The translations under genes were made by a program, and so were the position numbers. The notes under the pieces were generated by a model that saw only the letters and a list, made by a program, of their open reading frames with translations, made no database searches and had not been told where the DNA came from. Below, in pieces: positions 13,120 to 20,346 of a stretch of DNA of 24,735 bases. Positions within the stretch are counted from its first letter, which is position 1, and every line of letters starts with the position of its first letter. This stretch comes from a virus, in the IMG/VR virus record IMGVR_UViG_3300045825_000402, positions 1-24,735 of that record. The stretch is one strand, 5' to 3'.

Positions 13120-13131
13120 TCATTGGAGAAC

Positions 13132-13347
13132 ATGATGGCAAAAGTAAAAGCCGTGCAGTTCCATTCCGATTTTTGCGAAGCGGGTTTGATCAAATTTCAG
13201 GCCGGGAAAATCTACGCCAAAGACGAGGCAACAACGCGCTGCGTGCTGTTGAATTTTGGTGAAGAAATTACCGTTGACGAAGCGCAGATGGCCTCGACAA
13301 AAGCACCTGAAGTCACTCAGCCAAAAAATGAAGACATCGAAGAATAG
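13132..13347 (+). CDS. Small head-region protein, 71 aa (paralogue 1)
   Basis: It starts at one of two adjacent ATGs (13132, 13135) behind TTGGAGAA. The protein has a beta-rich pattern: KVKAVQFHSDF.EAG.IKFQAGKIYAKDEATTRCVLLNFGEEITVDEA, then a charged tail. It aligns over about 45 residues with the protein encoded just downstream (shared VxF, EIG/EAG, IKF, Y, T, VxLN, E, VDE/VDD). The family is not recognised. Its place between capsid and connector genes suggests a small head or connector accessory. Confidence 0.7.
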   Translation: MMAKVKAVQFHSDFCEAGLIKFQAGKIYAKDEATTRCVLLNFGEEITVDEAQMASTKAPEVTQPKNEDIEE

Positions 13348-13355
13348 GAGCTGAA

Positions 13356-13517
13356 ATGTACAGAGTTAAATTCAACCAGGATGTACACGAAATCGGACAA
13401 ATTAAATTTGCACGCGATGCTGATTATGAACTGACCGAAGAGACGCGCCGCTATGTGGATCTGAACATGGCTGAAGTTATTGAAGTTGACGATCTCAAAA
13501 GCAAAAAAACCGTTTAA
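13356..13517 (+). CDS. Small head-region protein, 53 aa (paralogue 2)
   Basis: An ORF starting at 13356 behind TAGGAG, eight bases after the stop of the related gene, ending at TAA 13515-13517. The product (MYRVKFNQDVHEIGQIKF..., ending in DLKSKKTV) is collinear with residues 3-50 of the preceding protein, lacking its acidic tail and carrying a basic end instead. Tandem duplication followed by divergence is the simplest explanation. It is easily missed because of its length, yet has one of the best ribosome sites in the region. Confidence 0.75.
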   Translation: MYRVKFNQDVHEIGQIKFARDADYELTEETRRYVDLNMAEVIEVDDLKSKKTV

Positions 13518-13523
13518 CAAAAT

Positions 13524-14180
13524 ATGGCTTATGTCCTATTCACACCTCCGGCCGGCGAACCGCTCGATCTGGCAACTGCACGCCTGCACTTGCGCGCCGA
13601 TCCCAGCGCGCTAGACGATACTTTGATCCTCGCGGCTATCTCAGCCGCCCGTGATGCGGCTGAAAATACTACAGCCAGACAGCTGTGCACCGCAACCTGG
13701 AATCTGGTGATGGATCGTTTCCCGCACGCGGGCAGTATAAGTGGTGGTGTGGGTGATTATTTCCCCAAAAACAGCATTGTTTTGAACAAAAGCCCAGTTC
13801 AATCGGTAGTCGAAATTCGCTATCTGGATATGGGGGGCAGCTGGCAAGTGATGCCGTCGACTGATTACGTGGTCGACACCAGCACCGAACCGGCCAGAAT
13901 CACCCCAGTTTTTGGCAAAATCTGGCCGATTTGTATGCCACAAATCGCCTCGGTAATCATTCAGTTCATCGCCGGTTACGGATCCCCGATTTATTCAGGC
14001 GCATCAATCACCGGCTGGACCGGTAACCCGGTCCCGGCGGGCATATTGAACTGGATGAAATTGCGTGTTGGCAGCTATTACGAATACCGGCAAGAGGCAG
14101 TTGTAATCCCCAAAGGAAAAGTTGAATTGCTGCCGTTTATCGACAGCCTGCTCGATCCCTACATGGTCATCACTTACTAA
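13524..14180 (+). CDS. Head-tail connector, phiE125 gp8 / gp6-like
   Basis: A 218-aa protein starting LFTPPAGEPLDLATARLHLRADPSALDDTLILAAISAARDAAENTTAR (about 5-52), the typical pattern of phage phiE125 gp8/HK97 gp6-like connectors with four-helix N-terminal part, then YLDMGGSWQVMPSTDYVVD and a C-terminal IPAGI-like helix (VPAGILNWMKLRVGSYYEYR, about 174-193). It forms the ring below the portal. The start lacks a clear Shine-Dalgarno, six bases after the previous stop. Downstream genes interrupt the usual order of connector and head-closure proteins. Confidence 0.88.
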   Translation: MAYVLFTPPAGEPLDLATARLHLRADPSALDDTLILAAISAARDAAENTTARQLCTATWNLVMDRFPHAGSISGGVGDYFPKNSIVLNKSPVQSVVEIRYLDMGGSWQVMPSTDYVVDTSTEPARITPVFGKIWPICMPQIASVIIQFIAGYGSPIYSGASITGWTGNPVPAGILNWMKLRVGSYYEYRQEAVVIPKGKVELLPFIDSLLDPYMVITY

Positions 14181-14189
14181 AGGAAAAAA

Positions 14190-14462
14190 ATGATCTACCC
14201 CAAATGGAAATACCGCAAACACCCCGACCTGGGGTTTTTTCAATCCACGCTGGTCACCAGCGCAGAAGCTGAACTCGAGCTCGGCACCGAGTGGGATGAA
14301 GACCCGCAAACAACCGGCTTCAAAGTTCGCCCGGCAAACCATGTGCATGTGAGCCACATTGTTGGCAGCACGCCCTTGCACGAGCTGGCCACCGACGCTG
14401 CTGGCGAGCCAGTACTTGCCGATATCGCCATTACCACGACGGGAGACGCATTAAATGCATAA
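14190..14462 (+). CDS. Hypothetical virion-region protein, 90 aa
   Basis: It starts behind AAAGGAAAAAA. The protein begins YPKWKYRKHPDLGFFQSTLV with a following acidic helix (EAELELGTEWDEDP), then VRPANHVHVSHIVG, and ends in a strand-like DIAITTTGDALNA. Not recognised, although similar short proteins with a YPK.KY opening occur near phage tail and fibre genes. The stop overlaps the next start by 8 bp, so it belongs to the accessory block between the two connector proteins. Confidence 0.65.
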   Translation: MIYPKWKYRKHPDLGFFQSTLVTSAEAELELGTEWDEDPQTTGFKVRPANHVHVSHIVGSTPLHELATDAAGEPVLADIAITTTGDALNA

Positions 14463-14967
14463 CATCAAACGCAGCTGGAAGCTTCGCCTCAATATTCTGA
14501 TTGCCCTGATCGGCATCGGGTTCGAGCAAATGATGTTGCGCCTTGGGCTGATCGCCTGCGCATCGAAACTGAATTACAGCCAGGCGTGCGAACAAGCGCA
14601 GCTGAACGCCACCACCACTACCGTTGGCAATGCCGGATTGCTGTATATTTTTTCAGGCGTGCAACCCGTAGGCCCCGCAGGTGCTGACGGCACATTAGTT
14701 GCCGGGCCCTTTACCATGGGTTCGCCCTTTGCCGCTGGCGCGTCGGCTGCCTTGCCGTCGGTACTCAGCCCCACGCTACCCGCAAACGTTAACGCCTCAG
14801 CGTCAGTGCAACCCACTTGGTGGAGAATTAAAACATCTGCATCGGTTGCTGTGCTAGATGGCAGCGCAGGCATATCCGCCGCCGATATGACAATCGGCTT
14901 ACCAACCTCGGGCCAGCCGGTAGCGCTTACCGGCTTTACCATCACCAGCGGCAACTCCGGGCACTAA
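14455..14967 (+). CDS. Accessory virion protein, beta-rich, 170 aa
   Basis: The ATG at 14455 overlaps the upstream stop and has GGGAG nearby. It opens with a basic and hydrophobic stretch (about 1-32: KRSWKLRLNILIALIGIG..), which could be a membrane or core-binding segment. Two in-frame ATGs at 14530 and 14533 would give a shorter product starting at MLRLGLIA. The rest resembles common phage minor structural proteins with an IYSGAQP-type motif, here LLYIFSGVQPVGPAGADGTLV, then a WWRIKTSASVAVLDGSAG strand region and an ALTGFTITSGNS ending. Expected to be a beta-sandwich on the virion; the precise role is unknown. Confidence 0.65.
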   Translation: MHNIKRSWKLRLNILIALIGIGFEQMMLRLGLIACASKLNYSQACEQAQLNATTTTVGNAGLLYIFSGVQPVGPAGADGTLVAGPFTMGSPFAAGASAALPSVLSPTLPANVNASASVQPTWWRIKTSASVAVLDGSAGISAADMTIGLPTSGQPVALTGFTITSGNSGH

Positions 14968-14969
14968 AA

Positions 14970-15713
14970 ATGGCTGATAACACAGCACAAGGCGGTACAG
15001 CAGTTATCGCGGCGGACGATGTAACCACTTTGAATGGGGCGGCATCATCCGCAGTTTTGGTCCAGCGCGTGAAACCCATGTTCGGGCCGGATAATAGCGC
15101 GCGCGATGTTTCAGGCGCTTACCCGCTACCCGTAGACGAAGACCCGCACCGGAATATTTCATTTTACGGTCGCGGATGCTCTTTCCGCATACCAGGACGC
15201 GCAGGCACCACCGGGCAAAACTTATTTGCCTTACATAATGCAACCGCCTCGCCGATATTTGTTGATCTGGAAAGATTAACGATTGATATGGTACAGACCG
15301 TGATTAAAGCGGTGACGGTCCTGCCTCCACACATCCGCCTATACCGTTTTACTGCCCTGCCAACCGGGGGCGCCGCAATTGCCAAAGCCGCTCGTGATAA
15401 TTTGCTCACCTCCAATGCGGCGACAACACTTTGGCAAGACGCGAGCGCAGACGGCACAATCGCTGCTACAGCCCTTGCCGTAACTACCGCCGGGGGAGTA
15501 CTCACCCAGGCTTTTGCGCCCCGGCTCATCACAGCAGCTGGCTACGAAATTATTGACACACTTCCGTTTCTATCCGGCGTAAACGAGCTGGTTACGCTTG
15601 GGCCGCTGGAAGGGGTAGTTTGCCGATTAGAATATACGCTGGCCACACAAAATCCCGTCACGGATATGTGGACGGTTGATTGCAAGTGGACGGAGTACAC
15701 AAAGAACCTATAA
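14970..15713 (+). CDS. Accessory virion protein, 247 aa
   Basis: The N-terminal 55 residues (ADDVTTLNG...VLVQRVKPMFGPDNSARDVSGAYPLPV) follow a pattern very common in phage structural proteins of the form D-G-xx-QRVK-xxG-xx-G-xx-DVS-xxNPLPV. The remainder is a beta-rich domain of about 190 residues (FRIPGRAGTTGQNLFALHN, VLPPHIRLYRFTALPTGG, LEGVVCRLEYTLATQNP) with no catalytic motif. Likely a fibre, whisker or decoration protein. It begins two bases after the preceding stop without a clear Shine-Dalgarno, consistent with coupled translation. Confidence 0.7.
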   Translation: MADNTAQGGTAVIAADDVTTLNGAASSAVLVQRVKPMFGPDNSARDVSGAYPLPVDEDPHRNISFYGRGCSFRIPGRAGTTGQNLFALHNATASPIFVDLERLTIDMVQTVIKAVTVLPPHIRLYRFTALPTGGAAIAKAARDNLLTSNAATTLWQDASADGTIAATALAVTTAGGVLTQAFAPRLITAAGYEIIDTLPFLSGVNELVTLGPLEGVVCRLEYTLATQNPVTDMWTVDCKWTEYTKNL

Positions 15714-15716
15714 TCC

Positions 15717-16853
15717 ATGTCGCTGCTATTATTATTAAGGGCAGCAAGCGGCGGCACAGGTATCAGCGCCACAATCGCGGCAACCGATGCCGCTGATGTC
15801 AGCGCACTCACCGCAACCGTTTCAAGCGTTACCAGTGCCAGTATCGCCGCAACTGATAGCGCGGATTTAACAGCACTCGCAGCAACTGCCTCAAGCATCA
15901 CCAGTGCCAGCATTTCCGCAACGGATAGCGCAGATTTAACTACAGCCACAGCAGCTAACTGGACCAAAGCTCAAATCGCCGCGGCTGACGGCACAGATTT
16001 AAGCGCACTCGCAGCAACCGCCTCAAGCATTACCAGTGCCAGCATCGCCGCAACGGATAGCCCCGACCTGACGGCACTGTCGGCTGCCGTTTGGACGTCT
16101 GCACAGCTTGCCGCCACCGATGGCGCAGATATTGCGACTGCTACAGCAAGCGCCACCACCGGCGCAGCAATCGCAGCTACCGACACAGCCGATAGCACGG
16201 CTTTAACCGCAGCCAACTGGACCAAGGCTCAAATCGCCGGGGTCGATAGCGCCGATTTAACAGCACTTTCCGCAACAGCAGGATCAGTTACCACTGCCAG
16301 CATCACCGCAACCGAAGGCGCAGATAGTACAGCGACTACGGCAGCGAACTGGCTTACCGTACAAATCGCGGCGACAGACACGCCGGACGCGGCATTAACC
16401 GCATCTTCAATCACTACAGGCGCAAGTGTTGCAACCGTTGACGGCTTTGATTTAACCGCCCTTGCCGGGGCGTTTGGCTCGATTACTACCGCCAGTATTG
16501 CCGCCCTTGACGGCAAAGATGCAGCCGCACTATTCGCGGCAAATTGGGCAACGGCAACGCTGGCCGCCATTGATGCAGCTGATCAGGCGAGTTTGGCCAC
16601 ACGCATTACCACCAGCGCGGCTATTTTTGGTACAGACAGCGCAGACCGCAGCGCCTTAACCACCTCGGGCGCAGTCATCGCCTCGATAGCGTGGATGCGC
16701 TTCAGTCAGACCAAGCGCAGTATGAGTTTTACCCAAAGCAAGCGCAGTATGAGCTTTGCAACAGGCAAACGAGCAATGAGTTTCAGCCAGGCCAAACGCA
16801 ACATGAGTTTTAGCCAGACAAAACGCTACATGAATTTTTTGAGGATTGATTAA
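15717..16853 (+). CDS. Ala/Thr/Ser/Asp-rich repeat protein with basic 9-residue tandem tail
   Basis: A 378-aa protein starting MSLLLLLRAASGG. Residues about 16-322 are some fourteen imperfect repeats of 20-23 residues with consensus SASIAATDSADLTALAATAS, alternating between SSIT and NWTK endings. Residues 327-371 are five tandem 9-residue units of the form M-S-F-[ST]-Q-x-K-R-x, then MNFLRID. The body is acidic, the tail strongly basic. Regular hydrophobic spacing suggests a beta-solenoid or stacked-strand fibre. Related repeat proteins with a MSLLLL start occur near phage virion genes, but no function is established to my knowledge. The DNA of the tail is a 27-bp tandem repeat. Confidence 0.75.
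   Translation: MSLLLLLRAASGGTGISATIAATDAADVSALTATVSSVTSASIAATDSADLTALAATASSITSASISATDSADLTTATAANWTKAQIAAADGTDLSALAATASSITSASIAATDSPDLTALSAAVWTSAQLAATDGADIATATASATTGAAIAATDTADSTALTAANWTKAQIAGVDSADLTALSATAGSVTTASITATEGADSTATTAANWLTVQIAATDTPDAALTASSITTGASVATVDGFDLTALAGAFGSITTASIAALDGKDAAALFAANWATATLAAIDAADQASLATRITTSAAIFGTDSADRSALTTSGAVIASIAWMRFSQTKRSMSFTQSKRSMSFATGKRAMSFSQAKRNMSFSQTKRYMNFLRID
16695..16850 (+). repeat. 27-bp tandem repeat, five full copies plus part
   Basis: Units start at 16695, 16722, 16749, 16776 and 16803, with a partial unit at 16830; each encodes MxFxQxKRx. Third-codon positions differ between copies, so the repeats are old and kept for protein sequence rather than being a recent slippage product. 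Confidence 0.9.
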
Positions 16854-17165
16854 ATGGATGTCGTGAACGAAAAAAGCTCTTCCGATATCACCGTCTCATT
16901 TTTTGACAAAACAGGCACACCCGCCGTCCCGGTATCAATCACCTATAGCACCAAATGTATGACCACCGGCACGGCAATCAAAACCGCCATTGCCGTCACC
17001 CCGGCAGCGGTTATCACGATCAGCCTCGACGCACTGGATTCAGCCATTCAAAACAGTATGAATTCAGTCGAAAACAAATTGCTCACCGTGCAAGCAACCT
17101 ATGGCATATATGATCAGTGCAACGACGATTACACCTGGCAAGTACGCAACATGGCGAGCGCGTAA
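16854..17165 (+). CDS. Hypothetical virion-region protein, 103 aa
   Basis: It starts directly after the stop of the repeat protein and its last base is the first base of the next ATG (TAATG). The protein resembles an Ig-like or fibronectin-like beta-sandwich: DITVSFFDKTGTPAVPVSITYSTKC, VTPAAVITISLDALDSAIQ, LLTVQATYGIYDQCNDDYTWQVRN. No family name is certain. It is the last member of the accessory block and may partner the repeat protein. Confidence 0.65.
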   Translation: MDVVNEKSSSDITVSFFDKTGTPAVPVSITYSTKCMTTGTAIKTAIAVTPAAVITISLDALDSAIQNSMNSVENKLLTVQATYGIYDQCNDDYTWQVRNMASA

Positions 17166-17491
17166 TGGCACAAAACATTGGAGATTTTTGCTACCGGGTA
17201 CAGCTACAGCAAAAAACAGTCAGCAGCGATGCCGTCGGCGGCGTTATCGAAACATGGAAAACGATTGACACCGTTTGGGCCGCTGAAGCCGATTCAACCG
17301 CACGCGAGCAATTTATGGCACAAGCACCCGGCTATCACCTCACTCGCGTTGTGCGCATTCGCTTTCGCAGCGATGTGAACGAGTCCTGGCAGGTGATATG
17401 CCATGACGGGCGTATCGGGCGCATCGGATCGTTAAGTTTAGTTGGTAGGCGTGAGGCCATTGATTTGCTATGCGAGGTCGTCAATCAATGA
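17165..17491 (+). CDS. Head closure / head-tail joining protein
   Basis: A 108-aa beta-barrel protein of the phage head-tail joining (SPP1 gp16-like) family: IGDFCYRVQLQQKTVSSDAVGG (5-26), ETWKTIDTVWAAEADSTAREQFMA (29-52), TRVVRIRFRSDVNESWQVICHDGRIGRIGSL (60-90), EAIDLLCE. It closes the portal channel after packaging and binds the tail. The start is at 17165 in a TAATG junction; a longer upstream frame overlaps the previous gene and is not needed. Confidence 0.88.
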   Translation: MAQNIGDFCYRVQLQQKTVSSDAVGGVIETWKTIDTVWAAEADSTAREQFMAQAPGYHLTRVVRIRFRSDVNESWQVICHDGRIGRIGSLSLVGRREAIDLLCEVVNQ

Positions 17492-17988
17492 ACGATATTC
17501 ATATTACCGGGCTATCCGAATTAAATGAGGCCCTGCAAACCCTGCCCGCAAAGATTGAAGCCAATATTTTGCGCGGGGCCCTCAGGTTCGGACAAAACGT
17601 GATTAAAAATGTAGCCAAGGCGCGCTGCCCGGTAGGTGAACCCAGCGCACAGGCCAAAAAATACGGCGCTTACCCCGGCGCATTGCGCGACTCGATCCGC
17701 GTGAGCGCACGCAGCAGCAAAGGCACGGTAACAGTCAAAGTCACAGCCGGAAATAAAATTGCCTACTATGCGCACATGGCAGAATTTGGCACGCGCCCGC
17801 ATGCCGAACTACCCAGCGGAGCCAAAGCATTATTTGTCGCAGGCCGCTTTAAAATGCAAGTGCAACACCCCGGCGCAATCGCCAAACCTTTCATGCGTCC
17901 CGCTTTCGATAACCACGCCCACGCCGCCATACAAGCCGCTGCTGATTACATGGCGGAACGCATCCCGATCGAGCTGGCAAAAAAATGA
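17488..17988 (+). CDS. Neck/tail completion protein, HK97 gp10 family
   Basis: A 166-aa protein with the HK97 gp10 pattern: ITGLSELNEALQTLPAKIEANILRGALRFGQNVIKNVAKARCPV (4-47), GALRDSIRV, then YYAHMAEFGTRPH and a C-terminal AKPFMRPAFDNHAHAAIQA (131-149). It overlaps both neighbours by ATGA, in the standard order head closure, gp10, tail terminator. It acts at the neck during head-tail joining. Confidence 0.92.
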   Translation: MNDIHITGLSELNEALQTLPAKIEANILRGALRFGQNVIKNVAKARCPVGEPSAQAKKYGAYPGALRDSIRVSARSSKGTVTVKVTAGNKIAYYAHMAEFGTRPHAELPSGAKALFVAGRFKMQVQHPGAIAKPFMRPAFDNHAHAAIQAAADYMAERIPIELAKK

Positions 17989-18386
17989 GCGCCCCCGGAA
18001 AAGTTATTAATTACCTGCTCGACAACGATGCAGGCGTAAGCGCACTGGTGGCCTCGCGCATCTACGCACTCAGAGCGCCGGAAGCCGTTTTAAAACCGTA
18101 CCTCATCATTGCAAAAATCAGCGATGTGCGTGATTTACCCATTGATGCCACCAGCGGACTCATTCCCTGCCAGGCGCGTATGCAAGTGAGCTGCTTCGAT
18201 GCCAGCGCCAATGGCGCAAAAGTGCTGGCTGATGCCGTGCGCCATGCGTGCGATTTAAAGAGCGGCACCATCAACACCGTACCTGTTTCCAGCGTGCTTT
18301 GGGACGGTGATTCGCCCGACGCTTACGATTTCGATGTCAATCTGTACCATCAGCCGGTGGATTTTTTAATTCATTATTATAAGTAG
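17985..18386 (+). CDS. Tail terminator, DUF3168 family
   Basis: A 133-aa protein matching DUF3168 tail completion proteins: VINYLLDNDAGVSALVASRIYALRAPEAVLKPYLII (7-42), RMQVSCFDASANGAKVLADAVRHAC (65-89), and a C-terminal YDFDVNLYHQPVDFLIHY strand pair. It caps the tail tube to fix its length and joins it to the head. ATGA overlap with the gp10-like gene. Confidence 0.92.
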   Translation: MSAPGKVINYLLDNDAGVSALVASRIYALRAPEAVLKPYLIIAKISDVRDLPIDATSGLIPCQARMQVSCFDASANGAKVLADAVRHACDLKSGTINTVPVSSVLWDGDSPDAYDFDVNLYHQPVDFLIHYYK

Positions 18387-18395
18387 GAGATAGCC

Positions 18396-19622
18396 ATGGG
18401 TTTAGCAACAGCAATTTTTAAAACGGTAGCCTATAAACTGGAAACCGTCTTTGGTACTGCCGCCGGGGCCGTTGGTGCGCAGCTTTTACGCCGTACAGAA
18501 TCCAGCCTCACCACCAAGCGCGACCAGTTCAAATCGAACGAAATTCGCACCGACTGGCAGATTGGTGATATTCGCCTGGGCATCCGCCGCGTCGACGGCA
18601 ATATCAAGGGCGATTTATCACCCGGCACCTACAAAGATTTATTTGCCGCCGCCTTGCGCCGTTTATTTGTCGCAGATGCCGCCGCTACAGGGTTGACGAT
18701 TACCATCGCCGCCGGATCAGGCGTAACCTACAGCCTCACGCGCACCGCCGGATCGTGGATTACCGACGGCCTCAACACCGGCGATATCGGGCGCTTCACC
18801 GCAGGCGCTTTCAACGCCGCCAATCTGAATAAAAATTTGCTGGTCGTGGGTGTTTCGGCGCTGGCACTCAACGTGATCGTGCTCAACGGCACCACGCTCA
18901 CCGCAGAAGGCCCCATCGCCACGGCAACCTTTACCCCGACCGGTAAAAAGACCTTCATGCCGTCCACCGGGCACACCGACTCAAGCTTCACCATCGAACA
19001 CTTCTTTTCCGATATTTCGCAATCTGAATTGTTCATGGGGTGCAAGCTGAGCAACTTTGATATTGCCATTCCCGCCTCGGGCCTAGCCACCGTGCAATTC
19101 GGCGTTATCGGGCAAGACATGCAATCCGGCGCCGTGCAGTATTACACCGCACCCAGCGCGGTGACATCGAGCGGGTTCGTAGCTGGCGTGAATGGCGTTT
19201 TATTGGCCGGTACCGGAGCCACTACCCCCATGGCAATCTGCACCGGAGTCAATATCAAGTGCGCACTGAATTTGTCCGGGGATCCCGTCGTGGGCTCGCA
19301 ACACGTCGCCTCACTTTTTCCTGGCATCATGACCGTCACCGGTTCATTCACGGCTTATTTTCAAGATGCCATCATGCGTGATGCGTTCCTGGCCGAAACA
19401 GAGCAAAGCTTAACCATCGCCCTGACCACCAATTCGTCAGCTACAGCCGACTTCCTGGCCTTCACCTTGCCGCGCATCAAAATGACCTCAGCCGACAAAG
19501 CAGATGCCGTCGGCAAAGGCATCGTGCAAACGTTTAATTATGAAGGCCTGATGAATACCAACGGCGGCTTGAGCAACAACGGCGATATCACCACATTAAT
19601 GATGCAAGACAGCTTAGCTTAA
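18396..19622 (+). CDS. Major tail tube protein
   Basis: A 408-aa protein behind AGGAGA, following the tail terminator as usual. The N-terminal region (VAYKLETVFGTAAGAVGAQLLRRTESSLTTKRDQFKSNEIRTD) and the repeated VDGNIKGDLSPGTYKDLFAAAL element match long phage tail tube proteins (Phage_tube_2 type). The middle (about 100-190) looks like an inserted beta domain, as length exceeds compact tube proteins of 150-250 residues, and the C-terminal QTFNYEGLMNTNGG...TTLMMQDS closes the tube domain. It polymerises around the tape measure to form the tail. Confidence 0.9.
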   Translation: MGLATAIFKTVAYKLETVFGTAAGAVGAQLLRRTESSLTTKRDQFKSNEIRTDWQIGDIRLGIRRVDGNIKGDLSPGTYKDLFAAALRRLFVADAAATGLTITIAAGSGVTYSLTRTAGSWITDGLNTGDIGRFTAGAFNAANLNKNLLVVGVSALALNVIVLNGTTLTAEGPIATATFTPTGKKTFMPSTGHTDSSFTIEHFFSDISQSELFMGCKLSNFDIAIPASGLATVQFGVIGQDMQSGAVQYYTAPSAVTSSGFVAGVNGVLLAGTGATTPMAICTGVNIKCALNLSGDPVVGSQHVASLFPGIMTVTGSFTAYFQDAIMRDAFLAETEQSLTIALTTNSSATADFLAFTLPRIKMTSADKADAVGKGIVQTFNYEGLMNTNGGLSNNGDITTLMMQDSLA

Positions 19623-19631
19623 GGACTCCCC

Positions 19632-20036
19632 ATGTTAGACGTAAAAACCATACAAAGCGTGCGTACCGCCCGCATTGAAATCCTGCACCCCGTCACCGGC
19701 CAGCCGCTCGAAGCTTACGTGACGATGTTAAGTAGCGATGCACCGGCGCGGCGCACTGCCTTGCTGGATTATCAGCGCGCCTTACGCCGTATCGGCGAAG
19801 GCGACTCCGAAGATCAGCATGCGCAGCGCACCGCCGCACATTTGCAATATATTTCCACCTGCATTTCGGACTGGGAAGGCATTTCAGATGACGGCCAGCT
19901 GGTCGCGTTTACACCTAACGCCGCCGTGACGCTATTACAACGCCCCGAGCTGGACTGGTTACTGAATCAAATAACCATGCACCTGGTCGATTCAAAAAAC
20001 TTCATCGCCGCCCAGCCGAAAGTCTCCTTGCCCTAG
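19632..20036 (+). CDS. Tail assembly chaperone, G-like
   Basis: A 134-aa protein between the tube and tape-measure genes, where siphoviruses encode gpG. The ATG at 19632 has AAGGA upstream. The N-terminal part has a strand pair (TARIEILHPVTGQPLEAYVTM), then acidic helices and the segment AAVTLLQRPELDWLLNQITMHLVD (97-120). Near its 3' end codons 121-123 read TCA AAA AAC, a canonical -1 slippery heptamer; without slippage translation ends 11 codons later. Confidence 0.85.
   Translation: MLDVKTIQSVRTARIEILHPVTGQPLEAYVTMLSSDAPARRTALLDYQRALRRIGEGDSEDQHAQRTAAHLQYISTCISDWEGISDDGQLVAFTPNAAVTLLQRPELDWLLNQITMHLVDSKNFIAAQPKVSLP
19994..20000 (+). other. Programmed -1 frameshift site A AAA AAC
   Basis: The heptamer A AAA AAC fits X XXY YYZ in the reading frame of the G-like gene. 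The -1 frame is open from here through the T-like frame to 20344. In lambda a slippery site in the same place (G GGA AAG) makes gpGT. A possible weak pairing CGCCGC/GCGGCG lies downstream (about 20006-20011 and 20059-20064). Confidence 0.85.
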
Positions 20037-20344
20037 TACGGCATCATTTCAGCCTGGCGCGGCGTATGCAGGACGGCGCTACCGTACGTGATCATCTGCT
20101 GCAAGTGGCAAAAATTACCGGATCCATCCCGCCCGAATTAATCGAGCCTGAATTATTACCCGGCTGCGATGTGGTATGGCAAATGTTCCTCTCGCTGCAT
20201 AACGGTCGTGATGGCGAAAATAAACCCATATCGTGGCGCGATTTATACGCCTGGCAACAAATCCAGAATTTAAGTTTGGATGTGTTTGAAATAGACCTCT
20301 TGATTGCAATGGATCGAGCCGCTTTGGCGGCATTAAAGGAATAA
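20000..20344 (+). CDS. T-like extension of tail assembly chaperone (GT frameshift product)
   Basis: The -1 frame after the slippery site encodes 114 residues (LHRRPAESLLALVRHHFSLARRM..., ending RAALAALKE). An internal ATG at 20066 would give 92 aa, but the ALVRHHFSLAR stretch before it looks like coding sequence and no ribosome site precedes that ATG, so synthesis as a G-T fusion of about 237 aa is preferred. The GT protein binds tape measure and tube subunits during assembly and is absent from the virion. The tape-measure gene starts two bases after its stop. Confidence 0.82.
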   Translation, partial: LHRRPAESLLALVRHHFSLARRMQDGATVRDHLLQVAKITGSIPPELIEPELLPGCDVVWQMFLSLHNGRDGENKPISWRDLYAWQQIQNLSLDVFEIDLLIAMDRAALAALKE

Positions 20345-20346
20345 CT

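Noticed and set aside
15542-16570. Several minus-strand ORFs opposite the repeat protein
   Set aside because: Their Val/Ala/Ser repeats mirror the repeats of the plus-strand gene; the plus frame is continuous and fits the operon.
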